Positions 5,793-8,667 of a DNA stretch of 8,667 nt are shown in pieces; the stretch's first letter is position 1; every line of letters starts with the position of its first letter. Below the pieces are notes generated by a model. It made no database searches. It had not been told where the DNA came from and was given only the letters and a program-made list of their open reading frames with translations. Location of the stretch: assembly GCA_023401925.1 (NCBI GenBank), contig JAEXDA010000064.1, forward strand, positions 1 to 8,667, written 5' to 3'. This stretch comes from Bacillota bacterium (GTDB taxonomy: Bacteria; Bacillota; UBA4882; UBA8346). The translations under genes and the position numbers were made by a program.

Positions 5793-8351
5793 ATGTTTAC
5801 ATTTATAGTCAACGGTGAGCGGGTCACAACGGAACAAGACAAGAAGTTATTGGCATTCTTAAGGGATGACCTGCGCCTAACCTCCGTGAAGGATGGTTGC
5901 AGCGAGGGCGCCTGTGGTACTTGCACTGTATTAATCGACGGCAAAAAAGTGAAAGCCTGTATTCCCAAAATCTCTTCCCTGGAAGGCAAGTCCGTAGTCA
6001 CGGTTGAAGGACTGTCGGAACGGGAAAAGGAAGTCTACGTGCACTGCTTTGCAGAGGCAGGTGCGGTTCAGTGCGGGTATTGCATCCCGGGGATGGTGAT
6101 ATCAGCCAAGAGTTTGCTGGATGATAACTTGACTCCTACCCGTGTTCAGGTCAAAGAGGCTATTAAGGGCAATCTCTGCCGCTGTACCGGTTATGTTAAG
6201 ATTGAAGAAGCCATCTTAAATGCAGCCGATTTTTTTCGTAATCAGCTGCCGATTCCGCCCCGGCAAAGCGAAGCGACTCTTAACAGACGTTTCAAAAGGG
6301 TGGATGCTGAGGAAAAGATTTTAGGGACGGGCGAGTTTGTAGACGATATTGTCGTTCCGGGCATGATTTATGCTAAAGCGTTACGTTCCCAATATCCGCG
6401 GGCTATCGTCAATAGGATCGACATCAGCAAAGCATTGGCCCATCCGGATTGTGTCCGCATCCTTACCGAAAAGGATGTGCCCCATAAGAAAATCGGGCAT
6501 TTGGTGATGGATTGGGATGTAATGATTGGGGAAGGCGGAACAACTCGTTATATTGGGGATGCCCTGGCGCTGGTGGCCACTTATCATCAAGAAACCCTGG
6601 ACGAAGTTTTATCCCTGATCGAAGTTGATTATACAGAACTGACTCCGGTAACTTCCCCCGCCGATGCCCTGAAAGGGGATGCGCCACTGATTCACGAACA
6701 AGGCAATATCCTTCGCAAAGAAGTGCTGAGGCGGGGCAATGTTGATGAAGCCCTTAAGAAATCAAGGTATGTTGTAACCCGCAAATATAAAACTCCTTTC
6801 ACCGACCATGCCTTTATGGAGCCGGAGTGCGCTATTGCCATGCCGGATGGCGACGATGGATTACTCCTTTATACGGGTTCACAATCGGTTTACGATGAAA
6901 GACATGAAATTTCTCATATGTTGGGCATTCCGGAAGAAAAGGTGCATTGTCAATCGAAATTGGTAGGCGGCGGTTTCGGGGGAAAAGAGGACATGAGCGT
7001 CCAGCATCATGCGGCGTTGATGGCCTGGTATACTAAAAGTGCGGTGAAGGTGAAGTTTTCGCGGCAGGAAAGCCTTAATTATCATACCAAACGTCATGCC
7101 ATGGAAATGGAGTTCACTCACGCTTGTGATGAAAACGGCATTCTTACCGCAATGAGAGCCGTTCTCATCGCTGATAGCGGCGCTTACGCTTCTTTAGGAG
7201 GTCCGGTTTTACAAAGGGCTTGCACTCACGCAGCTGGCCCATACAATTACCAGAATATCGACATTCTGGGCCTGTCGGTATATACCAATAACGTGGTCGG
7301 CGGCGCTTATCGCGGTTTCGGAGTCACCCAGAGCTGTTTTGCAACGGAAAATAATATTAATCTCCTGGCGGAAATGGTTGGGATTTCTCCCTGGGAGATC
7401 CGTTACCGAAATGCGATTCGCCCCGGACAAATACTGCCCAATGGCCAGATAGCCGACCCCAACTGTGCCATGGTGGAATGTTTGGAAGCGGTGAAAGAAG
7501 TTTATGAAACTCATCCCTATGCCGGTATTGCCTGCGCCTTTAAAAACAGCGGGACAGGGGTGGGATTAAAGGATATCGGGCGTTGCATCCTTTCTGTGGA
7601 AAAAGGGATCGTCCATATCAGGACTTCCGCGGCTTGCATGGGGCAGGGAATCGCTACCATGTGCACACAGATGGTATGTAATGAAACGGGACTTGATCCG
7701 GCGCTGACGTATCATGAACGTCCGGATACGATACGCACGCCAAATGCCGGAACTAGCACCGCTTCAAGGCAGACCGTGTTAACCGGAGAAGCAACCAGAC
7801 GGGCTGCTGAAGGACTAGGGAAAGAGTTAAAAGCGGGGAAAACGCTTATTGATTTAGAAGGAAAAGAGTTCCATGGCGAATTTTCAGCCGTCACCGATCC
7901 GATGGGTTCGCCGAAAGATTACCCGGTCAGCCATATTAGCTACAGCTATGCGGCCCAGGTTGTCGTTCTGGATGACCAGGGTAAAGTGGAGAAAGTTGTA
8001 GCCGCTTACGATGTGGGCACGCCGGTCAACATCCAATCCGTAGAAGGTCAAATCGAGGGCGGAATTGTGATGGGTTTAGGCTATGCGCTAACCGAGGATT
8101 TTCCGTTGAAAGGCGGTTATCCCCAAGCTAAATTCGGAACTCTCGGCTTAATGCGGGCTCCTGAAACACCGGCGGTTGAAGTTAAACTGGTACAACCTAA
8201 AGGTGAAAAGCTTCCCTATGCATTCGGCGCCAAAGGAGTGGGCGAGTTATGCTTGATCCCGACCGCCCCCGCCTGTTCTCATGCATATTACCGTTTCGAC
8301 GGTAAATTCCGAACTTCGTTGCCTCTTATGGGGACCCACTATAAAAAATAA
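5793..8351 (+). CDS. Molybdenum hydroxylase of the xanthine dehydrogenase family, [2Fe-2S] and molybdopterin domains fused (selenium-dependent XDH type)
   Basis: The 852-residue protein fuses what are usually two subunits. Residues 1-75 are a plant-type ferredoxin domain with Cys36, Cys41, Cys44 and Cys56. Residues 76-160 are the helical [2Fe-2S] domain with Cys94, Cys97, Cys129 and Cys131. From about 165 on comes the molybdopterin-binding subunit: EPECA (343-347), GSQ with Gln364, GGGFGGK (392-398), AYRGFG with Arg507, GQGIATM, and GAKGVGEL with Glu818, the expected catalytic base. Domain order, length and the opening FTFIVNGERV fit the group annotated as selenium-dependent xanthine dehydrogenase, in which a labile selenium atom, not selenocysteine, sits at molybdenum. 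The true substrate (xanthine, other purine or N-heterocycle) is inferred only. The usual FAD domain is absent from the protein and the window, so electrons must pass to a separate partner. No clear promoter was found in the 83 bases upstream. Confidence 0.9.
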   Translation: MFTFIVNGERVTTEQDKKLLAFLRDDLRLTSVKDGCSEGACGTCTVLIDGKKVKACIPKISSLEGKSVVTVEGLSEREKEVYVHCFAEAGAVQCGYCIPGMVISAKSLLDDNLTPTRVQVKEAIKGNLCRCTGYVKIEEAILNAADFFRNQLPIPPRQSEATLNRRFKRVDAEEKILGTGEFVDDIVVPGMIYAKALRSQYPRAIVNRIDISKALAHPDCVRILTEKDVPHKKIGHLVMDWDVMIGEGGTTRYIGDALALVATYHQETLDEVLSLIEVDYTELTPVTSPADALKGDAPLIHEQGNILRKEVLRRGNVDEALKKSRYVVTRKYKTPFTDHAFMEPECAIAMPDGDDGLLLYTGSQSVYDERHEISHMLGIPEEKVHCQSKLVGGGFGGKEDMSVQHHAALMAWYTKSAVKVKFSRQESLNYHTKRHAMEMEFTHACDENGILTAMRAVLIADSGAYASLGGPVLQRACTHAAGPYNYQNIDILGLSVYTNNVVGGAYRGFGVTQSCFATENNINLLAEMVGISPWEIRYRNAIRPGQILPNGQIADPNCAMVECLEAVKEVYETHPYAGIACAFKNSGTGVGLKDIGRCILSVEKGIVHIRTSAACMGQGIATMCTQMVCNETGLDPALTYHERPDTIRTPNAGTSTASRQTVLTGEATRRAAEGLGKELKAGKTLIDLEGKEFHGEFSAVTDPMGSPKDYPVSHISYSYAAQVVVLDDQGKVEKVVAAYDVGTPVNIQSVEGQIEGGIVMGLGYALTEDFPLKGGYPQAKFGTLGLMRAPETPAVEVKLVQPKGEKLPYAFGAKGVGELCLIPTAPACSHAYYRFDGKFRTSLPLMGTHYKK

Positions 8352-8386
8352 TCTGGTAATTTTTTGATTGGCTTTTGGTCATAAAA

Positions 8387-8421
8387 AAAGAGAGCGGATG
8401 AAGCTTGATTCCTCTCTCTTT
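8387..8421. terminator. Stem-loop terminator candidate after the molybdoenzyme gene
   Basis: AAAGAGAG (8387-8394) pairs with CTCTCTTT (8414-8421), with additional inner GG/CC pairing after one mismatch. It lies 35 bases past the stop codon. On the plus strand only the stem's own TTT is available as a T tract, while on the minus strand the stem is followed by seven consecutive Ts (complement of 8383-8389). It therefore looks stronger for leftward transcription and may be bidirectional. Confidence 0.6.
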
Positions 8422-8555
8422 GCTGATCTTGACAATTGTTTGCGGCCAGCGTTTGGTTTTTTAAAATAAACCTGATTATAAAGTTAATTCAGCAGATTAT
8501 TTGAATGTAGTGATTTATCAGCTATCTATTGATTTAAAATCAAAAGAATATCTCC

Positions 8556-8579
8556 CGCAGAGGCGCGGAGGCGCAGAGA
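8556..8579. repeat. GC-rich 8-bp tandem motif, likely a dispersed intergenic repeat
   Basis: Three consecutive octamers are present: CGCAGAGG (8556-8563), CGCGGAGG (8564-8571) and CGCAGAGA (8572-8579). They stand out sharply from the AT-rich surroundings. Similar CGCAGAG-type tandem motifs occur dispersed between genes in many unrelated bacterial genomes, from memory often near GxxExxY-family genes; no such gene is visible here. Confidence 0.55.
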
Positions 8580-8667
8580 AATGACGAAGCACTTTGCGAC
8601 TATGTTTTCTGGTCTAGACGTTTCCTATTCACGGCAACCGATATCACGAATTACCTTGCAAAGCACC

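Larger units (their letters stand above)
8352..8667. other. Gene-free right end of the window
   Basis: I see no supportable gene in these 316 bases. They contain the hairpin at 8387-8421, an AT-rich stretch (8455-8550) with the 15-bp odd palindrome TTGATTT-A-AAATCAA (8529-8543), and the GC-rich 8-bp tandem motif at 8556-8579. A weak plus-strand promoter-like pair is TTGGTT (8453-8458) with TATAAA (8477-8482). An open frame begins with ATG at 8581 and runs off the window after 29 codons, but it lacks a ribosome-binding site and resembles no family I know. Confidence 0.6.

Noticed and set aside
8429..8467. TTGACA followed by TAAAAT as a promoter
   Set aside because: The boxes are separated by 27 bp, too far for a normal sigma-70-type promoter.
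8581..8667. Partial open frame running off the right edge
   Set aside because: It is only 29 codons, with no ribosome-binding site and no recognisable similarity. It starts directly after a dispersed-repeat-like motif.

Overview
The window looks like a chromosomal segment of a fermentative or anaerobic member of the Bacillota (clostridial or limnochordial type). The signs are strong purine-rich Shine-Dalgarno sequences (AAGGAG, GGGAG), a GTG start, a fused selenium-type xanthine dehydrogenase family enzyme, an oligogalacturonate lyase, and remnants of RHS and 23S-rRNA-intervening-sequence-type proteins. The organism is inferred from gene content and style, not from a marker gene.

Layout. Bases 1-1080 are an accessory, decaying patch. 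They hold an intact minus-strand IS200-like (REP-associated type) Y1 transposase with hairpins on both sides, a truncated RHS/YD-repeat remnant directly against its left flank, and a short remnant of a four-helix-bundle (S23/IVP-type) protein. The last remnant runs up to the stop codon of a small minus-strand DUF2164 gene (1081-1344). A roughly 300-bp divergent intergenic region follows. It carries a 14-bp direct repeat, a TATAAT box facing DUF2164, and a MerR-style promoter (TTGACT, 19-bp spacer, TACAAT, overlapping dyad) facing a MerR-family regulator with a GyrI-like effector domain (1647-2558).

Three plus-strand genes then follow: a PL22 oligogalacturonate lyase (2637-3860) with its predicted catalytic residues conserved, a homodimer-type ABC exporter with fused membrane and ATPase domains (3961-5709), and an 852-residue protein fusing a two-cluster [2Fe-2S] domain to a molybdopterin-binding hydroxylase domain (5793-8351). 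The last 316 bases carry a hairpin terminator candidate and a GC-rich 8-bp tandem motif that looks like a dispersed intergenic repeat, with no recognisable gene.

How the genes work together. There is no clear single pathway. The lyase would finish cytoplasmic pectin-oligomer breakdown, but no other pectin gene is visible. The MerR regulator and ABC exporter together resemble a drug- or stress-efflux pair, with the lyase lying between them. The molybdoenzyme appears to be transcribed separately and has no FAD subunit or cofactor-maturation gene in view. I did not find a convincing new biological system. The most interesting leads are the regulatory architecture around merR and ogl, and the layered remnants on the left.
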